A DNA stretch of 28,704 bases. Source: CAYNFH01 sp964396385. GTDB taxonomy: Bacteria > Armatimonadota > Chthonomonadetes > Chthonomonadales > CAJBBX01. Positions 7,908 through 15,340 of this stretch are shown here, one piece after another; position 1 is the first letter of the stretch; each line of letters opens with the position of its first letter. The notes beneath the pieces are model-generated. The model ran no database searches, was not told the DNA's origin, and saw only the letters and a list, made by a program, of their open reading frames with translations. A program made the translations under genes and the position numbers. Location: the NCBI GenBank assembly GCA_964396385.1, contig CAYNFH010000056.1, positions 1-28,704 on the forward strand, read 5' to 3'.

Positions 7908-8068
7908 CCACAGAGGACGCAGAGAGCACAGAGAAAGGCCGATGAGGAGATGAGACGATGAGGCGATGAGGTGTGGGCCGGAATCCGATCCGTTCACCTC
8001 CTCATCTCCTCATCCGAATCTCTCCGTCCTCTGTGTCCTCTGTGGTTAAGAGGTCTGTGGTTAAGAGG
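7908..8068. repeat. Two nested palindromes (CACAGAGGA outside, GATGAGGA inside) plus a 15-bp tandem duplication
   Basis: The outer arms are CCACAGAGGACGCAGAG-type (7908-7934) and TCCTCTGTGTCCTCTGTGG-type (8021-8045). Inside them lie GATGAGGAGATGAGA-type units (7941-7973) and CCTCCTCATCTCCTCATC-type units (7995-8015). The centre GGGCCGGAATCCGA (7975-7988) equals that at 908-921. After the right arm, TCTGTGGTTAAGAGG occurs twice in perfect tandem (8039-8053 and 8054-8068). The second copy supplies AAGAGG as the ribosome site of rpiB. Confidence 0.9.
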
Positions 8069-8075
8069 TCTTGTG

Positions 8076-8546
8076 TTGAAGATTGCCGTGGGTAACGATC
8101 ACGCGGGGATGGTGCTCAAGGCGGAGCTGCTGGAGCTTCTCCGCAGCGCCGGGCACCAGGTACTGGACTTCGGCACCAACACTTCGGAGGCCGTGGACTA
8201 TCCGGACTTCATTTCCAAGGCGGCCGAGGCCGTCGCCCGCGGCGAGGCGGATCGGGGTATCGTGATCGGCGGCAGTGGAAACGGCGAGGCCATCTCCGCC
8301 AACAAGGTGCCGGGCGTGCGCTGCGCGCTCTGCCACGACGTTACCACGGCCCGCCTGTCACGGATGCACAACGATGCGAACGTGCTCTCCATGGGCTCCC
8401 GGATCGTGGGCTCTCAGGTGTGGCAGGATGTCGTCACAACGTGGCTAGAGACGGACTTCACGGGCGAGGATCGGCACAAGCGCCGCATCGAGAAGATCCA
8501 CGCGCAAGAGGAGCGATACGGCAGCAGATTGACGGATGACGGATGA
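8076..8546 (+). CDS. rpiB: Ribose-5-phosphate isomerase B
   Basis: The cytosolic isomerase interconverting ribose 5-phosphate and ribulose 5-phosphate in the pentose phosphate pathway; some relatives act on allose 6-phosphate or other sugar phosphates. About 156 residues (RpiB/LacAB family). Seen: GNDHAG (6-11) with the phosphate-binding Asp and His, GGSGNGEAISANKVPG (65-80) and TARLSRMHNDANVLSMGSRIVG. The catalytic Cys of the E. coli enzyme (CGTG) is replaced by the GGSGNGE form with a Glu base (E71), as in the mycobacterial type. I chose TTG 8076 (MKIAVGNDHAG), with GAGG 7 nt upstream; GTG 8073 is the alternative. The last codons and stop (DDG, TGA at 8544-8546) are made of a GACGGAT repeat unit. 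Confidence 0.92.
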   Translation: MKIAVGNDHAGMVLKAELLELLRSAGHQVLDFGTNTSEAVDYPDFISKAAEAVARGEADRGIVIGGSGNGEAISANKVPGVRCALCHDVTTARLSRMHNDANVLSMGSRIVGSQVWQDVVTTWLETDFTGEDRHKRRIEKIHAQEERYGSRLTDDG

Positions 8547-8594
8547 CGGAGGACCGACGGAGTCCGTCCGTCACCCGTCTTCCGTCATCCGTCC
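8531..8594. repeat. Palindrome, GACGGAT units, overlapping the rpiB stop
   Basis: The left arm GACGGATGACGGATGACGGA (8531-8550), then GGACCGACGGA, faces GTCCGTCCGTCACCCGTCTT (8562-8581), then CCGTCATCCGTCC. The arms are nearly adjacent and can form a stem of about 28 bp. The rpiB stop codon lies in the left arm. The AAGGAG ribosome site of the next gene starts about 15 nt after the right arm. Confidence 0.9.
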
Positions 8595-8616
8595 ATTTCA
8601 TAGCAAGGAGTAGCGG

Positions 8617-9444
8617 ATGTACAAAGCACTCAGCCCCGGCGCGGTGGGGATGAAGGTCGACAACCTCCAGGAAGCTATTAACCTGGCGAAGGAGGCCGGT
8701 TTCGAGGGCGTGGAGGTCGGCATCGGCGAGGTCGCGAACCTGATTGATCAGCACGGGGCGGACCACGTGAACAGTATGTTCAAGAGCGCGGGAATCCGTC
8801 CGGCCGGCTGGGGTATGCCGGTAGACTGGCGCGGCGACGAAGCCAAGTGGCGGGAGGGACTGGAGCAGCTCCCCCGGTGGGCCAAGGCGGCGCGGAACAT
8901 CCACTGCGACCGCACCATGACGTGGGTGATGCCCTGCTCCAACGAGCGTGCCTTCGACGAGAACCGCCGATTCCATGTCGAGCGGTTCAAGCCAATCTCT
9001 CAGATACTGGGCGAGTACGGCTGCCGGTTCGGGCTGGAGTTCATCGGCCCCAAGACGCTGCGAGAGAGCCAGAAGTACCCCTTCATCCACACCATGGAGG
9101 ACATGCTGGCGATGTGTGCGGAGATCGGGCCCAACATGGGGCTCCTCCTGGACTGCTGGCACTGGCATACCTCCGGCGGGACCACGGACGACCTGCGCGA
9201 GCTGGACCCGCAGAAGGTGGTCTATGTCCACGTGAATGACGCGCCTCCCGGCGTCCCTCTGGACCAGCACATCGACAACAAGCGGGCGCTGCCCGGCGCA
9301 ACCGGAGTGATCGACATCAAGGGCTTCCTGATGACGCTGGAGCAGATCGGCTACGATGGCCCCGTGACGCCGGAGCCGTTCGGCAACGGCGCCACATGGG
9401 CCAAGCAGTCCCTGGACGCCATCTGGAAGACCGCCGGACTTTAG
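8617..9444 (+). CDS. Sugar phosphate isomerase/epimerase (xylose-isomerase-like TIM barrel)
   Basis: A 275-residue AP-endonuclease-2/xylose-isomerase-like TIM barrel (IolE/YcjR/TIM-barrel epimerase superfamily). Candidate metal ligands follow the family pattern: Glu in GLEFIGPK, Asp and His in LLLDCWHWHTSGG, His in VYVHVNDAP and Glu in VTPEPFG. Family members interconvert keto sugars, inososes or sugar phosphates; the substrate here is unknown. The start ATG has AAGGAG 7 nt upstream. It lies between rpiB and an SDR oxidoreductase in the same direction, suggesting that the two act on the same carbohydrate or inositol-like compound (inference). Cytosolic, no signal peptide. Confidence 0.85.
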   Translation: MYKALSPGAVGMKVDNLQEAINLAKEAGFEGVEVGIGEVANLIDQHGADHVNSMFKSAGIRPAGWGMPVDWRGDEAKWREGLEQLPRWAKAARNIHCDRTMTWVMPCSNERAFDENRRFHVERFKPISQILGEYGCRFGLEFIGPKTLRESQKYPFIHTMEDMLAMCAEIGPNMGLLLDCWHWHTSGGTTDDLRELDPQKVVYVHVNDAPPGVPLDQHIDNKRALPGATGVIDIKGFLMTLEQIGYDGPVTPEPFGNGATWAKQSLDAIWKTAGL

Positions 9445-9450
9445 GTGTGG

Positions 9451-9495
9451 GGTGTTCAGGTGTTCAGGTCCGGAAACTGAAACACCTGAACGCCC
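9451..9495. repeat. Palindrome, GTTCAGGT units
   Basis: GGTGTTCAGGTGTTCAGG (9451-9468), centre TCCGGAAACTG, then AAACACCTGAACGCCC (9480-9495). The unit is the same as at 885-952 but the arms are shorter. The GAAGGAG ribosome site of the SDR gene follows 4 nt later. Confidence 0.9.
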
Positions 9496-9513
9496 GCTCC
9501 GAAGGAGCATGCG

Positions 9514-10281
9514 ATGCTGAAACTGGACCTGACCGGCAAGATCTGCGTGGTGACCGGCGGCAGCGGGCAGCTCGGCCGCACCATGGTGCGCACCCTGGCG
9601 GACTGCGGCGCGGACGTTGCTATCACCTACCTCCAGAACCGCGAGATGGCGGAGCGGTTCCAGTCGGAGCTCCACGACATGGGCAGGCGGGCGGTCGCCA
9701 TCCAGGCGGACGTCACAGACCGGGAGTCCGTGTTCAGCATGCGGGACACGGTACAGCGGGAGCTGGGAACGGCGGACGTCATCGTCAACAACGCCGTTAT
9801 CCAATACTCCTGGACCAACATACTGGACCAAGGGCTGGAGGACTACGAGAGCCAGTTCCGCTCCTGCGTGCTCCACAACGTGCTCATGGCCAAGGCGTTT
9901 GTGCCCGGGATGATCGAGAAGGGTAAGGGTGGGCGCGTCATCGGCGTAAACACGGAGTGCGCCATGCAGAATTTCCCCAGCCAGAGCGCCTACGTGGCCG
10001 GCAAGCGCGGCATGGACGGCGTGCTGCGCATCCTGGCCAAGGAAGTGGGCAAGCATCAGATCACCGTGAACCAGGTGGCGCCGGGCTGGACCATCAGCGA
10101 CCGCGCCCGCGCGGCCGGCACGGAGGTCCAGGAAGGCTACAGCAAGACCGTGCCCCTCGGCCGCCGCGGAGACGACCAGGAGCTCGCCAACGTGGTGGCA
10201 TTTCTGGCGTCGGACCTATCGAGCTACATCACCGGCGCCTATATCCCCGTCTGCGGCGGCAACGTGATGCCCTGTATATGA
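9514..10281 (+). CDS. SDR family NAD(P)-dependent oxidoreductase with Thr at the Ser site
   Basis: A 255-residue classical short-chain dehydrogenase/reductase, Rossmann fold, cytosolic. The cofactor loop is TGGSGQLG (14-21), with VNNA at about 91-94 and the catalytic YVAGK with Y160 and K164. The catalytic Ser normally 13 residues before the Tyr is Thr147 (NTECAMQ); Thr can carry the hydroxyl role, so activity may be kept. The C-terminal ITGAYIPVCGGN matches the usual ITGxxxxVDGG. It resembles FabG/gluconate 5-dehydrogenase-like members; the substrate is unknown. The start is supported by GAAGGAG 7 nt upstream. It is the last gene of the 5140-10281 co-directional group, 69 nt after the epimerase. 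Confidence 0.87.
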   Translation: MLKLDLTGKICVVTGGSGQLGRTMVRTLADCGADVAITYLQNREMAERFQSELHDMGRRAVAIQADVTDRESVFSMRDTVQRELGTADVIVNNAVIQYSWTNILDQGLEDYESQFRSCVLHNVLMAKAFVPGMIEKGKGGRVIGVNTECAMQNFPSQSAYVAGKRGMDGVLRILAKEVGKHQITVNQVAPGWTISDRARAAGTEVQEGYSKTVPLGRRGDDQELANVVAFLASDLSSYITGAYIPVCGGNVMPCI

Positions 10282-10435
10282 CAGGTCAAGATGAGACCTA
10301 CTTTCCATGGGAGACTTACACTTGATTAGTTGCACACTGTAACAACTGCTTCCATCTCTACCGTATGCTATAGCCTGTAAGCCTGCCCGGTAGTCTTCGC
10401 CTTCTTCCGCCCAATGATGGTGCGAGGGTCTTCTC

Positions 10436-13015
10436 ATGGCTGGCTCACCGCACGGCGCCGAGGTGCTGTGCATCCTCTATGTGGACATAGTCGGCTCCAC
10501 TCCCTCCAGCGTATCCGCGCGCCGGTCCGGAGACGAGGCCGCGCACCAGCAGCGCACGGGCCGGTTCATCGAGATCTGGCGCAGCAGCCTGGATAAAGGG
10601 AGCGCCTCCTTCCTCAAGGGAACCGGCGATGGCCTCATCGCCACCTTCAAGGATCCCCTTTCCGCCCTCCGCGCGGTGGTGAGCGCGCGCCGCCTCCAGG
10701 AGGAGGACTCCCTGGCCAGCTCGGTTCCGGCCCATGTGGGCGTGCACGTCGGGACGGTAGCTATCCTGCCGGACGGAGATATCTCCGGTCCGGACGCCGC
10801 CCTCGGCCATCGGATCGCCTCCTGCGCACGCAGCGGCGAGGTCCTCGTCTCGGACTCCTGCGCATCCCTCGTGCGCCCATATCTCCCTCCGGAATACCGC
10901 CTCGAGAGCCTCGGTGAGCGGAGGCTCAGAGGCTTCGATTCGCCCGTCCGGCTGCACCAGCTTTGCGCGCCCGGCTGGAAGGCTTCCCCTGGCCATCCTA
11001 CCGGGGACTTCAGCGGTCTGCCCGCAAGGCTCGACCGATTCGTGGGCAGAAGGCGCGAAACCGCGGAGCTAATCCGTTACGTTCAAGGTCCGGCGCTCCG
11101 TTGCGTGACCATCGTAGGCCCGGGCGGGTGCGGCAAGACGCGCCTTGCGCTGGAGGTCGGGCGCCAGGCGGAAGGCCGGTTTGACGACGGCGCGGCGCTG
11201 GTGGAGCTGGAGGACGTGAGTGATGCCGACAGCGTTCTGGCGCGCATTGCCGCCGCGGCCGGCATTGTACTGGCGCCCAACGCACAGCCGCTGGAAGCGG
11301 TGCGCAACGGGCTCGCCGGCAGGCACAAGCTCTTTCTGCTGGACAATTGCGAGCAGGCGCTCTCGGCGGCTCGGTCCTTACAGGAGCTGCTGGCCGCTCT
11401 GCCCCAACTCCATCTGCTGGTCACCAGCCGAGAACCGCTGGACATCCGGGGTGAGCGCGTATACGACCTGGATCCGTTGGACGTACCTCCGCCCGACGCC
11501 ACGCTCGCCGCCATTCGCGCCTCGGATAGCGTTAAGCTCTTCCTGCACCGCGCCGAATCCGCCAACCGACACTTCAAGATGGATGCGACCAACGCAGGGG
11601 ACGTGGCCGCTATCTGCCGGTGCGTCGCCGGCCTCCCGCTGGCCCTAGAGATAGTAGCTGCCGAGACCCGGCACACGTCGATCTCGCGCCTCCGCGCCGA
11701 CATGAGCCGGGAGCTTCTGGACAGGGCGACGCCCATTCGCGACGTCTCCGACCGCCAGCGAACGCTCCGCGCAACGCTGGACTGGACATACCGGAACCTG
11801 AGCGAACCCGATCAGCTCCTCTTTTCCCAGCTTGGCCTCTTCGAGTCCTCGTTTTCGGAGGACGATGTGTATGAAGTCTGCACGGGGGCCGATCTGTCGG
11901 GTGGACTGCGGCGCCTGCGGAACAAGTCACTGGTGGCGTGGGAAAGCGGCGATGATGCGCGGCCATTCCGCTTGCTGGTCCCTGTTCGGGAATATGCCAG
12001 AGAGCGCCTGGGCAAGCCGCAGGGCGCCGTCCGCCATCGCTTCGTCGCCGCATTCACTCGGCGCGCGCAGGCGATGATGGAGGCCTATACGCGCGGCGAA
12101 GAGCCCGTGGCGCTTCAATGCATCCAGGCCGATTTGGAGAACTACCGCACCGCCTGGCGGATCGCATGCGAGGATGGCGATCCTCAGAACATAGCCGACC
12201 TTGGTGTTCCGGTCACCTTCTTCGCTCCGTCTCTCGCCCGCAGCGCCAACCTTGAGTCACTGCTCGAACAGACGCAACGAGCCGTGGAACGAGTGGATGA
12301 CATGCGGCGTCTGGCAATCCTCTTCAACACACGCGCCCGCTTGGCCTATCACCGCGGACATATCGTAGATGCCGTGAGCCACCAGCGGGCGTCTCTTGAG
12401 CGCTTGCTGGCCGCGGGCAGTTTGAGGGACATTGCCGACGGTCATACCACGCTGGCATACCTTGCGCTCCGGGCCCAAGACTACGGACTGGCCGAGGAGC
12501 ACGCGTATAAGGGCCTCAATGCTGCACGCGAGGCAGGCGACGAAGAGGTGGAGGCAACCTCTCTCTACGTTCTGGCCAGCGTTCTTACTCCCAGCGACCT
12601 CGACAGAGCACAGGAATTGGCCGAGCTCAGCTATGTGCGCTATCAGCAACGAGGGGCAAATCGCGGCATGGCGCACGCCAGCCTTGCGCTCGCTGCTATT
12701 GCAGAGGCGCGCGGAGAGATGGGCCGTGCCCACGGTCACTATCGGCATGCTTTGAATCTATGCTGGGGACAGCGCGAGGAGAGCCAGATTGTCCGGTGCC
12801 TGGAAGCCGTTGCTCGGTTCTATGCGCGCTACGGCGACCACGACCTGGCTGCCGGATTGCTTGCTTCCGCGGCACAGGCTCAGAGACGACTGGGGATGCC
12901 CGAGACCGCCTGGCTCGCCGTACCACACCCGAACTCTAAATCGCTTGCGGAGGAGGTCCCATCGTTGGAATCCGCAGTCGAAAAGGCGCTCGCTGTGAAC
13001 GCACCTGACAACTGA
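10436..13015 (+). CDS. Class III cyclase-like domain fused to STAND (NB-ARC-like) ATPase and TPR-type repeats
   Basis: An 859-residue three-part signalling protein. Residues about 10-175 are a class III nucleotide cyclase homology domain, with metal Asp in LYVDIVGST (D17), KGTGDG (K61, D65) and HRIASCARSGEVLVSD. The transition-state Arg is present (R126), but the partner Asn expected at position 122 is Ala, so cyclase activity is doubtful. Residues about 195-420 are a STAND P-loop ATPase: Walker A GPGGCGKT (228-235), Walker B LFLLDN (299-304), LLVTSREPL and GLPLALEI. A winged-helix-like segment (about 435-490) and a helical TPR-like half (about 530-840) follow. There is no DNA-binding HTH at the end, unlike AfsR/MalT regulators. 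Such proteins switch on ATP binding and ligand sensing. A small gene follows 33 nt later. The start ATG 10436 has only GAGGG about 10 nt upstream. Confidence 0.82.
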   Translation: MAGSPHGAEVLCILYVDIVGSTPSSVSARRSGDEAAHQQRTGRFIEIWRSSLDKGSASFLKGTGDGLIATFKDPLSALRAVVSARRLQEEDSLASSVPAHVGVHVGTVAILPDGDISGPDAALGHRIASCARSGEVLVSDSCASLVRPYLPPEYRLESLGERRLRGFDSPVRLHQLCAPGWKASPGHPTGDFSGLPARLDRFVGRRRETAELIRYVQGPALRCVTIVGPGGCGKTRLALEVGRQAEGRFDDGAALVELEDVSDADSVLARIAAAAGIVLAPNAQPLEAVRNGLAGRHKLFLLDNCEQALSAARSLQELLAALPQLHLLVTSREPLDIRGERVYDLDPLDVPPPDATLAAIRASDSVKLFLHRAESANRHFKMDATNAGDVAAICRCVAGLPLALEIVAAETRHTSISRLRADMSRELLDRATPIRDVSDRQRTLRATLDWTYRNLSEPDQLLFSQLGLFESSFSEDDVYEVCTGADLSGGLRRLRNKSLVAWESGDDARPFRLLVPVREYARERLGKPQGAVRHRFVAAFTRRAQAMMEAYTRGEEPVALQCIQADLENYRTAWRIACEDGDPQNIADLGVPVTFFAPSLARSANLESLLEQTQRAVERVDDMRRLAILFNTRARLAYHRGHIVDAVSHQRASLERLLAAGSLRDIADGHTTLAYLALRAQDYGLAEEHAYKGLNAAREAGDEEVEATSLYVLASVLTPSDLDRAQELAELSYVRYQQRGANRGMAHASLALAAIAEARGEMGRAHGHYRHALNLCWGQREESQIVRCLEAVARFYARYGDHDLAAGLLASAAQAQRRLGMPETAWLAVPHPNSKSLAEEVPSLESAVEKALAVNAPDN

Positions 13016-13048
13016 TCAGCACCACCCACACCAAAGAGGAGGAAGGTC

Positions 13049-13504
13049 ATGCAAATGTTCTCGATGTACAACCAGAGCCTTGTCGTTGAGGAGCTCAACA
13101 GCAGTCACAACGATGGATCCGTCCGGTTCTTGCATCTGATGATCCAGAAGCCGGAAACAGCCGAACAGGCCCGGATCATGATGTCGGTGGCCGCCGACCC
13201 GGCCAGGTTCTACAGGGATGTGTGTGCTGCCAGCAAGGGAGTTCTGCATCCTGGTCTGCCCGAGGATCCCGGCAACCTGGGGCCGCTCTGGGTCGCCGTA
13301 GCCGGAATGATACAGGTGCAGCTTGGCTGGATCTTAGCCGATTCCACTCCGGGTTGCGTCTGCACCTGCGTGGTACTCACCACCCAGGAAGATCATCGCT
13401 ACCTTAGAGACATGAGCGTGGCGGCTTCCACCCATGCGTGTATGCGTATGCACGCGAGTGCGCTCGCCGAGAGGGGTGACCTGAACGGAATCGCAGGAGA
13501 ATAG
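13049..13504 (+). CDS. Hypothetical 151-aa protein with a CxCxC cluster, downstream of the STAND gene
   Basis: I recognise no family. The 151 residues carry five Cys: C59, a CVCTC cluster (C103, C105, C107) and C131 in HACMRMHA. His residues (H20, H29, H67, H116, H129, H135) lie around them, so metal binding or disulfide chemistry is possible. Residues 80-98 (LWVAVAGMIQVQLGWILAD) are hydrophobic but short of a clear transmembrane helix. There is no signal peptide. The gene has the best ribosome site of the region (GAGGAGGAAGG, 4-6 nt before the ATG), so it is very likely real and well translated. It starts 33 nt after the cyclase-STAND gene and probably shares its transcript, hinting at a partner or effector role (inference). 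Confidence 0.72.
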   Translation: MQMFSMYNQSLVVEELNSSHNDGSVRFLHLMIQKPETAEQARIMMSVAADPARFYRDVCAASKGVLHPGLPEDPGNLGPLWVAVAGMIQVQLGWILADSTPGCVCTCVVLTTQEDHRYLRDMSVAASTHACMRMHASALAERGDLNGIAGE

Positions 13505-13556
13505 CACCAGAACAGGGGACATCCGCCTGGAAAAGTCCTCATGATGTCAGTACTTG

Positions 13557-14312
13557 TTATACCCGGCCGCCGTTGACACGTACAGCCTGGCCGGTGATAA
13601 AACCGGCGAGATCGCTGGCGAAGAGCAGCACCGCGCTCGCCACGTCCTCGGGGGTACCGAGCCGCCGGAGCGCCGTGGTCTCCACGATTTCGCGCTGCCT
13701 GTCCGTGAGCTGGTCGTAGTCCACTGGCTTCATGGCCGTGTGGCCGGGCGAGAGTACGTTCACGCGGATTCCGTTCGGCCCCCACTCCTGCGCCAGTACG
13801 GCCGCCAGGTGGTTGACCGCCGCTTTGCTCGAGCCGTACGCCCCCAGTCCGGCGATCGGATCGTGCCCCGCGCCGCTGGAGATGAACACCACGTTGCCTC
13901 CGGGCCGCATGGCCGGATAGGCGGCCCTTGCGACGTAGACATGGCCGTGCACGTTCACCTCGAACGGCTTCCGCCACTGCTCGATGGGCGTCTCGGTCAC
14001 CGCGCCGGGCGGCCCGCTGGCGGCGTTGAGCACCAGGATATCCAGAGCGCCTCCGAACGCGTTCAGAATCGCGCCCACGGCCTGCGTGGCCTCCGCCTCC
14101 TGCGCAATGTCCGCCTGCACCGCGACCGGCTCGCCGGAGGGAATCCGGCGCAGCATCGCCAGCGCCTCCTCCGCAGCCGTCGCATCCGAGCGGTAGATCG
14201 TCCCCACCCGCGCCCCCGCCTCCGCCAGCCGCAGCGAGATGGCCCGCCCTATTCCCCGGGTACCGCCCGTCACCAGCGCATTCTTACCGGATAAGTCAAT
14301 TGATACCGCCAT
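13557..14312 (-). CDS. SDR family oxidoreductase (FabG-like)
   Basis: A 251-residue classical SDR with the full active site: cofactor loop TGGTRGIG (15-22), LNAAS, Asn in FEVNVHGH, Ser146 in FISSGAG, Y159 and K163 in AYGSSK. The C-terminus has ITGQAVRVNGGRV. It resembles 3-oxoacyl-[ACP] reductases and sugar or alcohol dehydrogenases; the substrate is not defined. The ATG at 14312 was chosen because GGGAGG lies 4 nt upstream and the protein then begins at the usual distance from the Rossmann loop. An upstream in-frame ATG at 14384 would add 24 unrelated residues. It is convergent with the 151-aa gene and co-directional with the restriction-modification pair, 84 nt after the endonuclease stop. 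Confidence 0.88.
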   Translation of the reverse strand: MAVSIDLSGKNALVTGGTRGIGRAISLRLAEAGARVGTIYRSDATAAEEALAMLRRIPSGEPVAVQADIAQEAEATQAVGAILNAFGGALDILVLNAASGPPGAVTETPIEQWRKPFEVNVHGHVYVARAAYPAMRPGGNVVFISSGAGHDPIAGLGAYGSSKAAVNHLAAVLAQEWGPNGIRVNVLSPGHTAMKPVDYDQLTDRQREIVETTALRRLGTPEDVASAVLLFASDLAGFITGQAVRVNGGRV

Positions 14313-14396
14313 GGCGCCTCCCGCTCTCGAACCGCACCAAACGCGTTGTATTGCACTTTCCATTCCGCCCGAGCATCCGACCACATCATGCCCCGT

Positions 14397-15340
14397 CTAT
14401 CCGATCCCAATGGTGTGGTAGAGCAGGTCGCGGAACTGTTGGTGCGCAACCGTTTCCGCGTCTGAAATCTCATCCAGGTTAAAGAAGGCAGTGGTTGTCG
14501 GAGACTCACGCCGAGCGATCTCCGGAGCAATGCGTGCCTTGAGAATGGTCCAGAACTGGGTGAAGCCTCCAGACTTGGCTTTCTGGTGGCTTTTCTCGGC
14601 TTCGCCTACTCGGTTATGCACGTTCGACACGTCCGCTCCGCCCTTGATCTCTATGGAAACGCTGGGTACCGCCATCGTCGGCAAGGTCTCCAAGATGGCA
14701 ATATCGGGGTCCGAGGCAAAGGCAATTCTAACCGTTCGTCCGGCGGCATTCCTGACCGTAATCACCTGGTCGCTGCTCGCCGTCATATATGGACCGACTA
14801 GGCTCCGCAATAGCTCGAAGACGGTGCGAGTCTCCCTCTGGCCTATAGCATTGTTTTCTGCGCCCCGTAGCTGCGGGCCAATGGTAAGCAGCTGAAGCTC
14901 GTGTAACGCCATGGCGGAGATGGGCTGGATTCCGGCGAAGAGCTGCCAGCCCGTTTCCACCAGGCTCGCGCAGAGCTGGGNNNNNNNNNNTCCTCCATTG
15001 CCTTGAACCGTCCAAACGGACCCTTGCTGTAGAACTCCTTCTGGGAGATGCCGTAGAGCAACCGGTAATAACCCAGGAGCATCGGCTTTGCCATGAGGAT
15101 ACAGGGCACGGGATAGAATACTTCGCCGCGGAGCGAGTAGGATGCGAGGGCTGTCAGGCGCTCTTCGCCTAAAAACCGGTCTAGTTCAGCGTTGATCGAT
15201 TGGACACCTACGCGAGCCACGGCTCCTGCAAGTGCCTCCGAAAGGTACTCGCTGCGCATGAGCTGGAGCCGGGTCCAGAATCGGACCTGGAGATCAGGAG
15301 AGAGGACGGGAAAAGCCTGCCCCGCGCTATCCATCCGCAT
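14397..15340 (-). CDS. XcyI-like type II restriction endonuclease (interrupted by assembly gap)
   Basis: Recognised as the XcyI family (known specificity CCCGGG) from VLSPDLQVRFW, LLGYYRLLYGISQKEFY, GPFGRFKAME, IGPQLRG and the catalytic half SDPDIAILE to VSIEIKGG, which form a PD-(D/E)xK site (Asp in SDPD, E-I-K). This is followed by SNVHNRVGEAEKSHQKAK. The predicted product is about 310-320 residues, near family length. A 10-N gap at 14981-14990 separates the halves, and the frames on each side differ by one. A true gap length of 3n+2 bases would restore one frame, so I read this as an assembly artefact, not a mutation. The in-frame TTG 15346 is possible; I prefer ATG 15340 (or 15334). The start overlaps the end of the methyltransferase gene, suggesting translational coupling. 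Specificity is inferred from the family only. Confidence 0.72.
14981..14990. other. Assembly gap (10 N)
   Basis: Ten unresolved bases in the middle of the endonuclease gene. The reading frames left and right do not join with exactly 10 bases, while 11 (or any 3n+2) would join them. Confidence 0.95.

Noticed and set aside
8458..10056. Long minus-strand frame across rpiB, the epimerase and the SDR
   Set aside because: It covers three well-supported plus-strand genes and reads through repeat sequence.
10436..13504. Assignment as a Pycsar or CBASS anti-phage system
   Set aside because: The cyclase-like domain lacks the key Asn, is fused to a STAND ATPase, and the neighbour has no known effector domain.
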